Shown here: in pieces, positions 9,441-17,318 of the stretch
Position numbering within the stretch: position 1 is the stretch's first letter
Layout: each line of letters starts with the position of its first letter
From: Pseudomonas caricapapayae
Lineage (GTDB): Bacteria > Pseudomonadota > Gammaproteobacteria > Pseudomonadales > Pseudomonadaceae
DNA: 33,497 nucleotides
Assembly: GCF_001400735.1 (NCBI RefSeq)
Contig: NZ_LJPW01000006.1
Coordinates: forward strand, 1 to 33,497
Reading direction: 5' to 3'
Notes under the pieces: model-generated
Seen by the model: the letters and a program-made list of their open reading frames with translations, nothing else
What the model was told of the DNA's origin: nothing
Database searches by the model: none
Program-made: the position numbers and the translations under genes

Positions 9441-10586
9441 ATGACCCGTTCATTACGAATCCTCTATATCGCCATCTTCCTGGCCATTCTGCTGGTTCTG
9501 GGCATCTGGTCGCTGCGCAGTTTCAGCACATTCTCGACCTCGGCCGAGACCACCGTGCTCAATGGCAAGTGGACCAAGGCAGCGGAAACTCATTACGACG
9601 ACGAGTTCCCGATCAAGCGTCTGGGCACCAACCTGTGGGCCGCGCTGGACTTCAAACTGTTCAACGAAGGTCGTCCAGGCGTCGTGCTCGGCAAGGACCA
9701 GTGGCTGTACACCGACGAAGAGTTCGATGCGGTTGCCAATGGCGAACAGAACGAAGCCGACAACCTGGCCTTGATTCAGGGTGTCCGCGACGCGCTGGAA
9801 AAACAGGGCACCAAACTGGTACTGGCGATTGTTCCGGCAAAAACCCGTCTGTATCCGGAACACATTGGCGACACCAAGCCAGCCAGCCTGCACGCTGACC
9901 TGTATCAGCAGTTCCACGCTCAGGTCGCCAAGGCCGGGATCTTCGCGCCGGACCTGCTGACACCTTTGCAAGCTGCGAAGCAGAAGGGCCAGGTCTTCCT
10001 GCGCACCGACACTCACTGGACGCCGATGGGTGCCGAAGTGGCCGCGCAGCAACTGAGCGCAGCCATTGCCCAGAAGACGCCGCTGGAAGGCGAACCTGAG
10101 CAGTTCGTCACGCAAGCCAAGGGCACCGAAGCTTACAAAGGCGATCTGACCACCTTCCTGCCGCTCGACCCGCTGTTCAGCAATCTGTTGCCCAAGCCGG
10201 ACGAACTGCAGAAACGCAGCACCGATCCGGTGGAAGGCGAAGCAGCAGGCGGTGACGCCCTGTTCGCAGACAGCGACATTCCGGTGGGCCTGGTCGGCAC
10301 CAGCTACAGCGCCAACCCGAACTGGAACTTCGTGGGTGCTCTGAAAGAAGCCCTGCGCAGCGATGTCGTTAACTACGCGGAAGACGGGCATGGCCCGATC
10401 CTGCCGATGCTCAAGTACCTGCAGACCGACGCCTTCAAGAATACCCCGCCGCAAGTGGTCATCTGGGAGTTCCCGGAGCGCTACCTGCCGGCACACAACG
10501 ATCTTGGCGAGTTCGATCCGAAGTGGATCGCCGAGCTGAAGAAATCGCGTGACACCCAAGAAAACGTGGCGCTCAACGCCAAATAA
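9441..10586 (+). CDS. algJ: Alginate O-acetylation protein AlgJ
   Basis: A 381-residue protein with an uncleaved N-terminal anchor (hydrophobic residues ~8-27) and a periplasmic SGNH-hydrolase-like domain related to AlgX. The catalytic set is intact: Asp190 and His192 in 'RTDTHWTPMG', Ser288 in 'LVGTSYSANPN'. These match the D190/H192/S288 numbering I recall for characterised AlgJ. It works with AlgI and AlgF in moving acetyl groups towards AlgX. The GAGGAG Shine-Dalgarno sequence at 9429-9434 overlaps the algI stop. Confidence 0.96.
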   Translation: MTRSLRILYIAIFLAILLVLGIWSLRSFSTFSTSAETTVLNGKWTKAAETHYDDEFPIKRLGTNLWAALDFKLFNEGRPGVVLGKDQWLYTDEEFDAVANGEQNEADNLALIQGVRDALEKQGTKLVLAIVPAKTRLYPEHIGDTKPASLHADLYQQFHAQVAKAGIFAPDLLTPLQAAKQKGQVFLRTDTHWTPMGAEVAAQQLSAAIAQKTPLEGEPEQFVTQAKGTEAYKGDLTTFLPLDPLFSNLLPKPDELQKRSTDPVEGEAAGGDALFADSDIPVGLVGTSYSANPNWNFVGALKEALRSDVVNYAEDGHGPILPMLKYLQTDAFKNTPPQVVIWEFPERYLPAHNDLGEFDPKWIAELKKSRDTQENVALNAK

Positions 10587-10593
10587 TCCGAGT

Positions 10594-10607
10594 CGCCCAA
10601 CCGGGCG
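10594..10607 (+). other. Short hairpin between algJ and algF
   Basis: CGCCC (10594-10598) pairs with GGGCG (10603-10607) over an AACC loop, just upstream of the algF Shine-Dalgarno sequence. A small G/C stem with no U-run; function unknown. Confidence 0.4.
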
Positions 10608-10628
10608 CAAAACAGAGAGGACTGACTC

Positions 10629-11297
10629 ATGACCTTTAACACTACTGCCAAGCTGTCGACCAAAAACCGCCTGTTCAAAACCTGCGCACTCGCCGCAGGT
10701 CTGGGCCTGATGTCCCTGCAAGCGTTCGCCGGTGACTCCGCCCTGTATGGTCCGACCGCTCCCAAAGGCTCGACCTTCGTGCGTGTCTACAACGCCAGCA
10801 ACGCTGAAATCAGTGCAAGTGTCGGCAATACCAACCTCAACGAAGTGGCACCACTGGGCAGCACCGCGTTCAGCTTCATGCCACAGGGCGACTACACCGC
10901 CAAACTGGGCAGCCAGAGCCTGCCGGTAAAACTGGCCGGCGATCATTACTACACCATCGTCAACAACGCCAACGGCAAGCCGCAGCTTGTTGAAGAGCCG
11001 CCGTTCAAGAACAAGCAAAAATCCCTGGTTCGCGTTCAGAACCTCAGCGACAAGTCTCTGACTCTGAAAACCGCAGACGGCAAGACCGAAGTGGTCAATA
11101 CCGTCGCGGCCAAAGGCACCGGCGAGCGTGAAATCAACCCGGTAAAAGTCAGCCTGGCGCTGTACGACGGCGACAAGAAAGTCACCGATGTGAAACCTGT
11201 GGCGCTGGAGCGTGGCGAAGCCGCCGTGCTCTACATCACCGGCAGTGGCAGCAGCCTCTCGCCAGTGTGGGTCAAGCCACCGATTGCAACCCGCTAA
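10629..11297 (+). CDS. algF: Periplasmic alginate acetylation protein AlgF
   Basis: A 222-residue exported protein. The signal peptide has a basic N-terminus and a hydrophobic core and is cleaved after 'QAFA' (residue 34). The mature part is two beta-rich domains without an obvious enzyme motif. In the family AlgF is needed for acetylation and acts as an adaptor between AlgJ and AlgX rather than as a catalyst. The ATG follows an AGAGAGGA Shine-Dalgarno sequence at 10614-10621. It is separated from algA by 118 bases containing a strong hairpin. Confidence 0.95.
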   Translation: MTFNTTAKLSTKNRLFKTCALAAGLGLMSLQAFAGDSALYGPTAPKGSTFVRVYNASNAEISASVGNTNLNEVAPLGSTAFSFMPQGDYTAKLGSQSLPVKLAGDHYYTIVNNANGKPQLVEEPPFKNKQKSLVRVQNLSDKSLTLKTADGKTEVVNTVAAKGTGEREINPVKVSLALYDGDKKVTDVKPVALERGEAAVLYITGSGSSLSPVWVKPPIATR

Positions 11298-11308
11298 ACG
11301 GATTATGC

Positions 11309-11342
11309 CGGTCGGTTCAGGGCAGTTGCCATGAACCGACCG
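11309..11342 (+). other. Strong intercistronic hairpin between algF and algA
   Basis: CGGTCGGTTCA (11309-11319) is perfectly complementary to TGAACCGACCG (11332-11342), and the loop contains a further GGCA/TGCC pairing, giving a long continuous stem. No U-run follows. It lies 12 bases after the algF stop. It may be an RNA-processing or stability element, or a site of partial termination. Confidence 0.6.
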
Positions 11343-11415
11343 ACGCGGAACAAGAACAAGACAGAAACGACAGACACCTCGTACGGCCCTAATTGAATGC
11401 TTTTGGAGAAACAAA

Positions 11416-12867
11416 ATGATTCCAGTTATCTTGTCAGGCGGTAGTGGTTCACGACTCTGGCCGCTTTCGCGTAAACAATTCCCTAAACAGTTCCTGGCAC
11501 TGACCGGCGAGCACACCCTGTTCCAGCAAACCCTGGAGCGTCTGGTGTTCGAGGGCATGCAGGAGCCTATAGTGGTCTGCAACAAGGACCATCGTTTCAT
11601 CGTCAATGAGCAACTGGCGGCGCTGAACCTGGAAACCCAGGCGATCCTCATGGAACCGTTCGGCCGCAACACGGCACCCGCCGTTGCGCTGACCGCCATG
11701 AAGCTGGTCAATGAAGGCAACGACGGCCTGATGCTGGTCCTGCCTGCCGACCACGTCATCGAAGACCAGAAAGCCCTGCAACGCGCACTGGCACTGGCGA
11801 CCGTAGCCGCAGAACGCGGCGAAATGGTGCTGTTCGGCGTACCGGCCAACAAGCCTGAAACCGGCTACGGCTACATCAAGTCCACCGCCGATGCCCTGCT
11901 GCCGGAAGGCGTCAGCCGCGTTTCGCAGTTCGTCGAAAAACCTGACGAAAAACGCGCCAAAGAGTTCGTTGAAGCCGGTGGCTACTACTGGAACAGCGGC
12001 ATGTTCCTGTTCCGTGCCAGCCGCTTCCTCGAAGAGTTGAAAAAGCACGATCCGGACATCTACGACACCTGCCTGCTGACCCTCGAGCGCAGCGTGCAGG
12101 ACGGCGATGCGGTTGAAATCGACGCCTCCACCTTCGCCTGCTGCCCGGACAACTCCATTGACTACGCGGTCATGGAAAAAACCCAGCGCGCCTGCGTCGT
12201 TCCGCTGTCGGCTGGCTGGAGCGATGTCGGTTGCTGGTCCTCGCTGTGGGAAGTCAACGCCAAGGACGCCAACGGTAACGTCACCAAGGGCGACGTGGTC
12301 ATTCAGGACAGCCGCAACTGCATGATCCACGGCAACGGCAAACTGGTGTCGGTGATCGGTCTGGACAACATCGTGGTCGTCGAAACCAAGGACGCGATGA
12401 TGATTGCCCACAAGGACAAGGTCCAGGGCGTCAAGCAGATGGTCGCCACCCTGAACGAACAGGGCCGCACCGAGACCCAGAACCACCTCGAAGTGTACCG
12501 TCCGTGGGGCTCCTACGATTCGGTAGACATGGGCGGTCGCTTCCAGGTCAAGCGTATCTCCGTCAAGCCGGGCGCATGCCTGTCCTTGCAGATGCACCAC
12601 CACCGCGCCGAACACTGGATCGTGGTATCCGGCACTGCGCAGGTCACCTGTGACGAGAACGTGTTCCTGCTCACTGAGAACCAGTCCACCTACATCCCGA
12701 TCGCCTCGGTCCATCGCCTGCGTAACCCAGGCAAGATCCCGTTGGAAATCATCGAAGTGCAATCGGGCAGCTACCTGGGCGAAGACGACATCGAGCGTTT
12801 CGAAGATATCTACGGTCGTTCGAATGCGCTGGAAGCGGGTGTGAAGACGCAGACGATTGCGCGCTAA
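11416..12867 (+). CDS. algA: Bifunctional phosphomannose isomerase / GDP-mannose pyrophosphorylase AlgA
   Basis: A 483-residue cytoplasmic enzyme that supplies precursor: fructose-6-P to mannose-6-P, and later mannose-1-P plus GTP to GDP-mannose. The N-terminal nucleotidyltransferase domain starts at once with 'GGSGSRLWPLSRKQFPKQF' and has the 'FVEKP' motif at 172-176. The C-terminal cupin-like isomerase domain has the metal site 'QMHHHRAEHW' at about residues 392-401 and 'EVQSGSYLGEDDIER'. Length fits the type II PMI family (~480). The Shine-Dalgarno sequence is GGAG at 11405-11408, seven bases before the ATG. It is the last gene of the operon and is followed by a terminator-like structure. 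Confidence 0.97.
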   Translation: MIPVILSGGSGSRLWPLSRKQFPKQFLALTGEHTLFQQTLERLVFEGMQEPIVVCNKDHRFIVNEQLAALNLETQAILMEPFGRNTAPAVALTAMKLVNEGNDGLMLVLPADHVIEDQKALQRALALATVAAERGEMVLFGVPANKPETGYGYIKSTADALLPEGVSRVSQFVEKPDEKRAKEFVEAGGYYWNSGMFLFRASRFLEELKKHDPDIYDTCLLTLERSVQDGDAVEIDASTFACCPDNSIDYAVMEKTQRACVVPLSAGWSDVGCWSSLWEVNAKDANGNVTKGDVVIQDSRNCMIHGNGKLVSVIGLDNIVVVETKDAMMIAHKDKVQGVKQMVATLNEQGRTETQNHLEVYRPWGSYDSVDMGGRFQVKRISVKPGACLSLQMHHHRAEHWIVVSGTAQVTCDENVFLLTENQSTYIPIASVHRLRNPGKIPLEIIEVQSGSYLGEDDIERFEDIYGRSNALEAGVKTQTIAR

Positions 12868-12893
12868 CAGACGCTTTTAGCTGCCAGCGAGAC

Positions 12894-12943
12894 AGCCCCC
12901 GGCAATTCTTTGCGTATCTGTACGCACAGCGTTGTCGGGGGCT
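12894..12943 (+). terminator. Branched terminator-like hairpin after algA
   Basis: AGCCCCCGGCAA (12894-12905) pairs with TTGTCGGGGGCT (12932-12943) with one G-U. Inside it, TGCGTA (12911-12916) pairs with TACGCA (12921-12926) over a four-base loop. The tail CTTGT is only weakly T-rich. It sits between the + strand alg operon and the convergent - strand toxin gene and could act for the alg operon. Confidence 0.7.
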
Positions 12944-13009
12944 CTTGTATAACAGTGCAGAATATTGCGTGCGCTCGTATTCTGGCTGTCTGTATGCACT
13001 CATCGTGAG

Positions 13010-15787
13010 CTACCGCCAGGAGTTGCTGCTTCCAAACCTTATGAAGCGAGAGATCACCATGCGCTTTTCAATTTCTGAATGATGCTGCTCCTGTTTTTTT
13101 AACGCTTTACCGTGAATTTCTTGATTGATTATTGCCGAGAACAGCTTTTTCAGTCCACGATCCTCCTTGAGCAGTACGTCCGTAAAAACTTTAGGACCCG
13201 TTACCGACGAAACAATTTTCATCCTGTCTTCCACATCGGTGAGGCTACTCAGGTACTTACCAAAATCTTCCGCACGATAGGTGCTATGCCGTTTGATGAC
13301 CTTTTTTTCCAGACGGGTCAACACCGGATTTCTTGCGGGGGAAGCAAAAGAACTATTGGGAATCACAAATTCATCTTTTTCCCATGGCGTATCCGTCGGA
13401 CGTAACGTGAAGACCCTGTCAGGTTTGGTCAGGAAATCGTCAACCCTGATCCCACGCGTAAACGTGTCATCGGCGTCTGAATAAACACCCCCATAATGAT
13501 TGATCAGACTGTACCTGAGCACATCGCTTGCCGCTGCATAATTTCGAGGGTCTTTCCCATACAAATTCTCATAAATATCGTGCGACCTGGTCCCTTTAAA
13601 CATCCCAAAGAATTTTTCTTCCCTAAGACGCGAGACCGTAATGTTTCTTGCATCATCCAGCTCTGATTTTATTCCAGAATCGTCATCTCCTCGTAGATCC
13701 AGATGCAGCGTTACCTCATACTCCGGGTTCAGAGCGGCATTTCTTTTTATCCCATTCAAGTGTTTCATCAATGGTTCGGGAGCGCCCAACCAGATGTAGT
13801 GAATATGCTTGGGGATTTCAGCGACTCCTCCCCCAGCGTCAATGAACGTGAGCGGGTTGTTCCTCAACATACCGTATAGATTAAGTCCGTCCTCAATACC
13901 GGCCGGGTCCGGATTGATCCAGCGCTGTAACCACGGCGCGTAGTACCGCAGCCCGTAATAATAAAGCCCCGTCGCATCGCGCTCCTTGCCCGAGTAACGC
14001 ACTGTCTTGTAGTTCGCTTCGATGGCATTGCGCCCCGCCCACCATGATGTTCCGCCAAACGGGTAGTAACTTTCCTGGCTGATCAGTTGCCCCTGCGCAT
14101 CCAGTTCAAGCGTGCCGGACCCCAGATGATCGCTCAGGGTGTAGCGGATCTGGTCATTTTCAAGTGCATCGGGCTTGCCGGTCTGCCAGTGCAGCACTCG
14201 TGCACTGTTGCGTCCGCCTTGAGCAACCACGACGTGCAGGGTTTCACCGGTGGCGCTATCGGTGCGTATTTCAAGTCCTGGCAGATAGCGCACGTCGGCG
14301 ATGTGGGTGACGGCTTTGGCCTGTATGGTGCGTACCTTGCGCAGGCGCTGACCGCTGGCGTCGTATATATAGCGTTCACTGTCGTCATTACCGGATTCAC
14401 GAACCACTGGCCGCACTTGCTGCAACTGGTTGCGTCGATCCCAACTCAGGTCCTGCCCGGCTTGCAGGGCAAGCAAATTGCCATTGGCATCGAAGGCAGC
14501 AGCGATTTCTGCTTCGTCGGGTATATGGTCATTGATCACCGGCAGACTGCGGTTGCTGTAACGCGCAGTGACCAGTTTTCGCGAATGGGACTGCGCGCCT
14601 GTATGGGTAAGCTGTTGCAGGTTGCCACTCGCGTCGTAACGATAGGTCTGCGTGTAGTTGACCAGTTGCGTGGGATCCGCAGGGCTTTGGAAACCGGGAA
14701 GCACCGGGCCGTGATTAACAACTGATGATTCCCTGCCCGTGGCTTCGATCAGTTGGTACAGCGTGTCGTACTGATACGTCGAAACAGGAGCGATACGCTG
14801 ATTGCCGCTATAGATCGTTGGCTGAGCGCGATCCTCGATACGAATTACGTTACCGACCGGGTCGTAGTCGTACAGCAAGTTTTGCAACATCGGCCCATCG
14901 GCCCGCCTGGCATTCAATTCCAGCAGACGACCGTCTTCAGTGGCATAAAGCGCCGTGCTGACCACCCCATTGCCAGCCGTTTCCGAGATAACCCGCTGTT
15001 GCGCGTCGTATTCAATGGCACTGACCAGAACCTGTTCGGCCTGACCGTTGAGCTGTAAACGACTGTCTTTCAACTGCCCTGCAACGGTGTAATCCAGCGA
15101 CTGAACGTTGCCCTGCGCATCGGTCTGCCGGATGGTTTCGTTCAACGGGTTGTAGCGCCAGTGGGTGGTTGCACCTTCGTCGGGCTCCAGCAAGGCATCG
15201 CGCCCGGTCAGCGACTCGGGCCAGTCAGGCTCATCGACAGCGTGCAGAAACCGCCGTGTTTGACGGATCACACTTCCCGAAAGACCGTACGCGTCGTCAA
15301 GCAGCGTACCTGCCGGATCGTCATGACGAATCAACTGACCGCACTGGTTATACGCGCCTGCATCAGGGCCGCCATAAAGCAGACGCTCGACGCAGTGTTC
15401 ATCTTCAAAAACCTCCGTGGGCCTGAGCAACGCATCGTACTGAGTACGTCGCACAATGCCCCGGCCATCCCAGGCCTCCACCACCTGTCCGGCCTCCCCC
15501 GCCAGCAACACCCGCCAGCCAGCATCCACGCTGTCGCTGGCCAGAACCTGACCGCTGAGCGAATGAATGACATTGAGACTGGCGGGTGCCCGATCAGCCC
15601 ACAGGCGCGGATCCCAACGACTGACAGGTCGCCCCGCCATGTCGAATGACGCATGGCTACCAAGGATTTGCGGTTCGATATCGCTACTCGCGCGGCATAG
15701 CGTAATTGACACCACAGGCAACCCGCGCGGATCCACCAACTGTAATGCCGGCGTGTGCTGATGAAGGGCAATCGAACGTTCAACCAT
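13010..15787 (-). CDS. Tc toxin C-component (TccC/RHS) with TcdB-like glycosyltransferase effector domain
   Basis: About 925 residues from the ATG at 15787, chosen because AGGTG lies just upstream and the protein then begins close to the conserved 'HTPALQLVDPRGLPV'. An in-frame ATG at 15802 and a GTG at 15841 are alternatives. Residues 1 to ~650 are the RHS/YD-repeat shell ('YDYDPVGNVIRI', 'YDASGNLQQL', 'LYYYGLRYYAPWLQRWINPDPAG'). It ends in the Tc-type self-cleavage block: DPAG (627-630), DGLNLY (633-638) and DAGG (650-653). After this the sequence changes to a ~270-residue effector domain with 'HYIWLG' (Trp666), 'ASDVLRY' (Asp755, Arg758) and 'YSDADD' (Asp771, Asp773). These are the layout of sugar-nucleotide-dependent toxin glycosyltransferases. 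Known C-components enclose their toxic C-terminus in the shell and release it into host cells through TcA. No TcA or TcB gene is in the window. The specific target is unknown. Confidence 0.88.
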   Translation of the reverse strand: MVERSIALHQHTPALQLVDPRGLPVVSITLCRASSDIEPQILGSHASFDMAGRPVSRWDPRLWADRAPASLNVIHSLSGQVLASDSVDAGWRVLLAGEAGQVVEAWDGRGIVRRTQYDALLRPTEVFEDEHCVERLLYGGPDAGAYNQCGQLIRHDDPAGTLLDDAYGLSGSVIRQTRRFLHAVDEPDWPESLTGRDALLEPDEGATTHWRYNPLNETIRQTDAQGNVQSLDYTVAGQLKDSRLQLNGQAEQVLVSAIEYDAQQRVISETAGNGVVSTALYATEDGRLLELNARRADGPMLQNLLYDYDPVGNVIRIEDRAQPTIYSGNQRIAPVSTYQYDTLYQLIEATGRESSVVNHGPVLPGFQSPADPTQLVNYTQTYRYDASGNLQQLTHTGAQSHSRKLVTARYSNRSLPVINDHIPDEAEIAAAFDANGNLLALQAGQDLSWDRRNQLQQVRPVVRESGNDDSERYIYDASGQRLRKVRTIQAKAVTHIADVRYLPGLEIRTDSATGETLHVVVAQGGRNSARVLHWQTGKPDALENDQIRYTLSDHLGSGTLELDAQGQLISQESYYPFGGTSWWAGRNAIEANYKTVRYSGKERDATGLYYYGLRYYAPWLQRWINPDPAGIEDGLNLYGMLRNNPLTFIDAGGGVAEIPKHIHYIWLGAPEPLMKHLNGIKRNAALNPEYEVTLHLDLRGDDDSGIKSELDDARNITVSRLREEKFFGMFKGTRSHDIYENLYGKDPRNYAAASDVLRYSLINHYGGVYSDADDTFTRGIRVDDFLTKPDRVFTLRPTDTPWEKDEFVIPNSSFASPARNPVLTRLEKKVIKRHSTYRAEDFGKYLSSLTDVEDRMKIVSSVTGPKVFTDVLLKEDRGLKKLFSAIINQEIHGKALKKQEQHHSEIEKRMVISRFIRFGSSNSWR

Positions 15788-15995
15788 GACTGGCACCTGC
15801 ATAAGTCCGATGACGCGGGAAGCTTCCGCGCTGTCCCACACTCTAGATAAGTGGGGCCGTAGCGCCTACTGACACTTATGACAGAGGACCAACGAGAGCA
15901 GACTGCAGCGCGCATTGCACCGGTGCCTTGCTCATTGGTCAACGCCTGCCCAATGTCTGTAGTATCTCCGACACTGTCCCACGCTGGAGACCCGC

Positions 15996-16460
15996 ATGTT
16001 TATCGGCATCCTGTTAATTCTGACCTGGCTTATCCTCCTGCTCCGCTACCCGGCGAAGGCCTTGCCCGTCTCGCTGGCTGCGGCTGTCGGGCTCGGGGCG
16101 GTGGCGGCCATCGTCATCTGGCAGGACAGCCGCGAAACGCGTCAGCTTGAGCATCTGGACATTCGCCTGAGTTACGATCCGCAAGGCTGCCCGACAGATC
16201 GTCCGTTGCAGGTCAGCATCACCAACACCAATCCAGTCACCCTGCAGGAGCTGCGTTGGCGGATAGCAGCCTATGCGCCCGGTGATTCGGTGAATCTGAC
16301 CGACAACACCTACGCGTCCGCACGCTATCGCGGTCCCGGTGAGCTTCAGGCCAAAGGCACGTGGCAGGATTGCGTGCCGGTGCCCGCACTGCGCAACGGG
16401 TATCGCCCACAAACCCTGGAATTTCGCGCAGAACATCTGCAAGGCAGTTTCTCGGACTGA
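15996..16460 (+). CDS. Conserved small membrane protein of unknown function
   Basis: A 154-residue protein I do not recognise to a named family. Two hydrophobic N-terminal segments (about residues 2-18 and 24-42) suggest a membrane hairpin or signal anchor. A soluble domain of ~110 residues follows, with beta-like sequence and two Cys ('PQGCPTD' and 'WQDCVPV'), which could form a disulphide if it faces the periplasm. A segment such as 'LQVSITNTNPVTLQELRW' resembles an immunoglobulin-like strand pattern. GGAG at 15986-15989 supports the ATG. The next gene, an SDR oxidoreductase, begins 17 bases downstream, so the two are probably cotranscribed. Confidence 0.75.
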   Translation: MFIGILLILTWLILLLRYPAKALPVSLAAAVGLGAVAAIVIWQDSRETRQLEHLDIRLSYDPQGCPTDRPLQVSITNTNPVTLQELRWRIAAYAPGDSVNLTDNTYASARYRGPGELQAKGTWQDCVPVPALRNGYRPQTLEFRAEHLQGSFSD

Positions 16461-16477
16461 TCACAAGGATCTCCCCC

Positions 16478-17296
16478 ATGCCCATCGCTTTGATTACAGG
16501 CTGCTCCAGTGGCATCGGCCGTGCTCTGGCCGACGCGTTCAAGGCCACAGGCTATGAAGTCTGGGCCACTGCGCGCAAGGCAGACGATGTTGCGGCACTC
16601 AGTGCTGCCGGCTTCATTGCCGTGCAACTGGATGTCAACGACAGCCTGACAGTGGAGCAACTGGCCGCCGGTCTGGAGCACAGCGGCCTGGATGTGTTGA
16701 TTAACAACGCCGGCTATGGCGCGATGGGTCCTTTGCTTGACGGTGGCGTGGATGCCTTGCAACGGCAGTTCGAAACCAATGTGTTTTCAGTCGTCGGGGT
16801 TACCCGGGCGCTGTTTCCGGCACTGCGTCGCAACAAGGGCCTGGTAGTGAATATCGGCAGTGTTTCAGGTGTGCTGGTCACGCCGTTTGCTGGCGCATAC
16901 TGCGCGTCCAAGGCTGCGGTACATGCACTGAGTGACGCGCTGCGTCTGGAGCTGGCACCGTTTGGCGTACAGGTGATGGAAGTCCAGCCCGGTGCCATTG
17001 CATCAAGTTTCGCGAAAAACGCCAGCCAGCAAGCCGAACAGTTGATCAGCGAGCAATCGCCGTGGTGGCCGATCCGCGAGGGTATTCGTGCACGTGCCAG
17101 GGCTTCTCTGGACAACCCGACCCCAGCGACCGAATTCGCTCGCGACCTGCTCAAAGCCGCGCAGCAAGCCCATCCGCCGCGCCTGCTGCGCCTGGGCAAC
17201 GGCTCGCGTCTCCTGCCGCTGATAGCGTGGTTACTGCCCAAGGCTTTACTGGAGAATGTCTTGAGAAAACGCTTCGGACTGAATGCCGACTTGTGA
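16478..17296 (+). CDS. Short-chain dehydrogenase/reductase (classical SDR)
   Basis: A 272-residue classical SDR. It has the nucleotide-binding 'TGCSSGIG' (residues 7-14), 'NNAG' in the middle, the catalytic Ser128 in 'NIGSVSG', and 'YCASK' with Tyr141 and Lys145. Substrate cannot be read from the sequence; the C-terminal ~80 residues, which set specificity, are hydrophobic near the end ('LPLIAWLLPKALLENVLRKR') and may touch the membrane or bind a lipid-like substrate. The start at 16478 follows AAGGA at 16465-16469; a longer in-frame extension overlapping the previous gene is not supported. It is convergent with the efflux operon. Confidence 0.92.
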   Translation: MPIALITGCSSGIGRALADAFKATGYEVWATARKADDVAALSAAGFIAVQLDVNDSLTVEQLAAGLEHSGLDVLINNAGYGAMGPLLDGGVDALQRQFETNVFSVVGVTRALFPALRRNKGLVVNIGSVSGVLVTPFAGAYCASKAAVHALSDALRLELAPFGVQVMEVQPGAIASSFAKNASQQAEQLISEQSPWWPIREGIRARARASLDNPTPATEFARDLLKAAQQAHPPRLLRLGNGSRLLPLIAWLLPKALLENVLRKRFGLNADL

Positions 17297-17318
17297 CACA
17301 AAGCGTCACAAACGCTGA

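Noticed and set aside
9453..11852. A 799-codon open frame on the - strand, opposite algJ, algF and algA
   Set aside because: It spans three genes with verified catalytic residues on the + strand, has no recognisable domain, and long antisense frames are common in high-GC codon usage.
11449..12762. A 437-codon - strand open frame opposite algA
   Set aside because: Same reason: antisense shadow of a gene with both enzyme motifs intact.
14087..14725. A + strand open frame inside the tccC-like gene
   Set aside because: The - strand frame carries the RHS repeats; the + strand product has no domain and is a shadow.
17292..17310. TGTGAC/GTCACA dyad between the SDR and HlyD genes
   Set aside because: A 6-bp stem overlapping a stop codon with no T-run is too weak to call a terminator.
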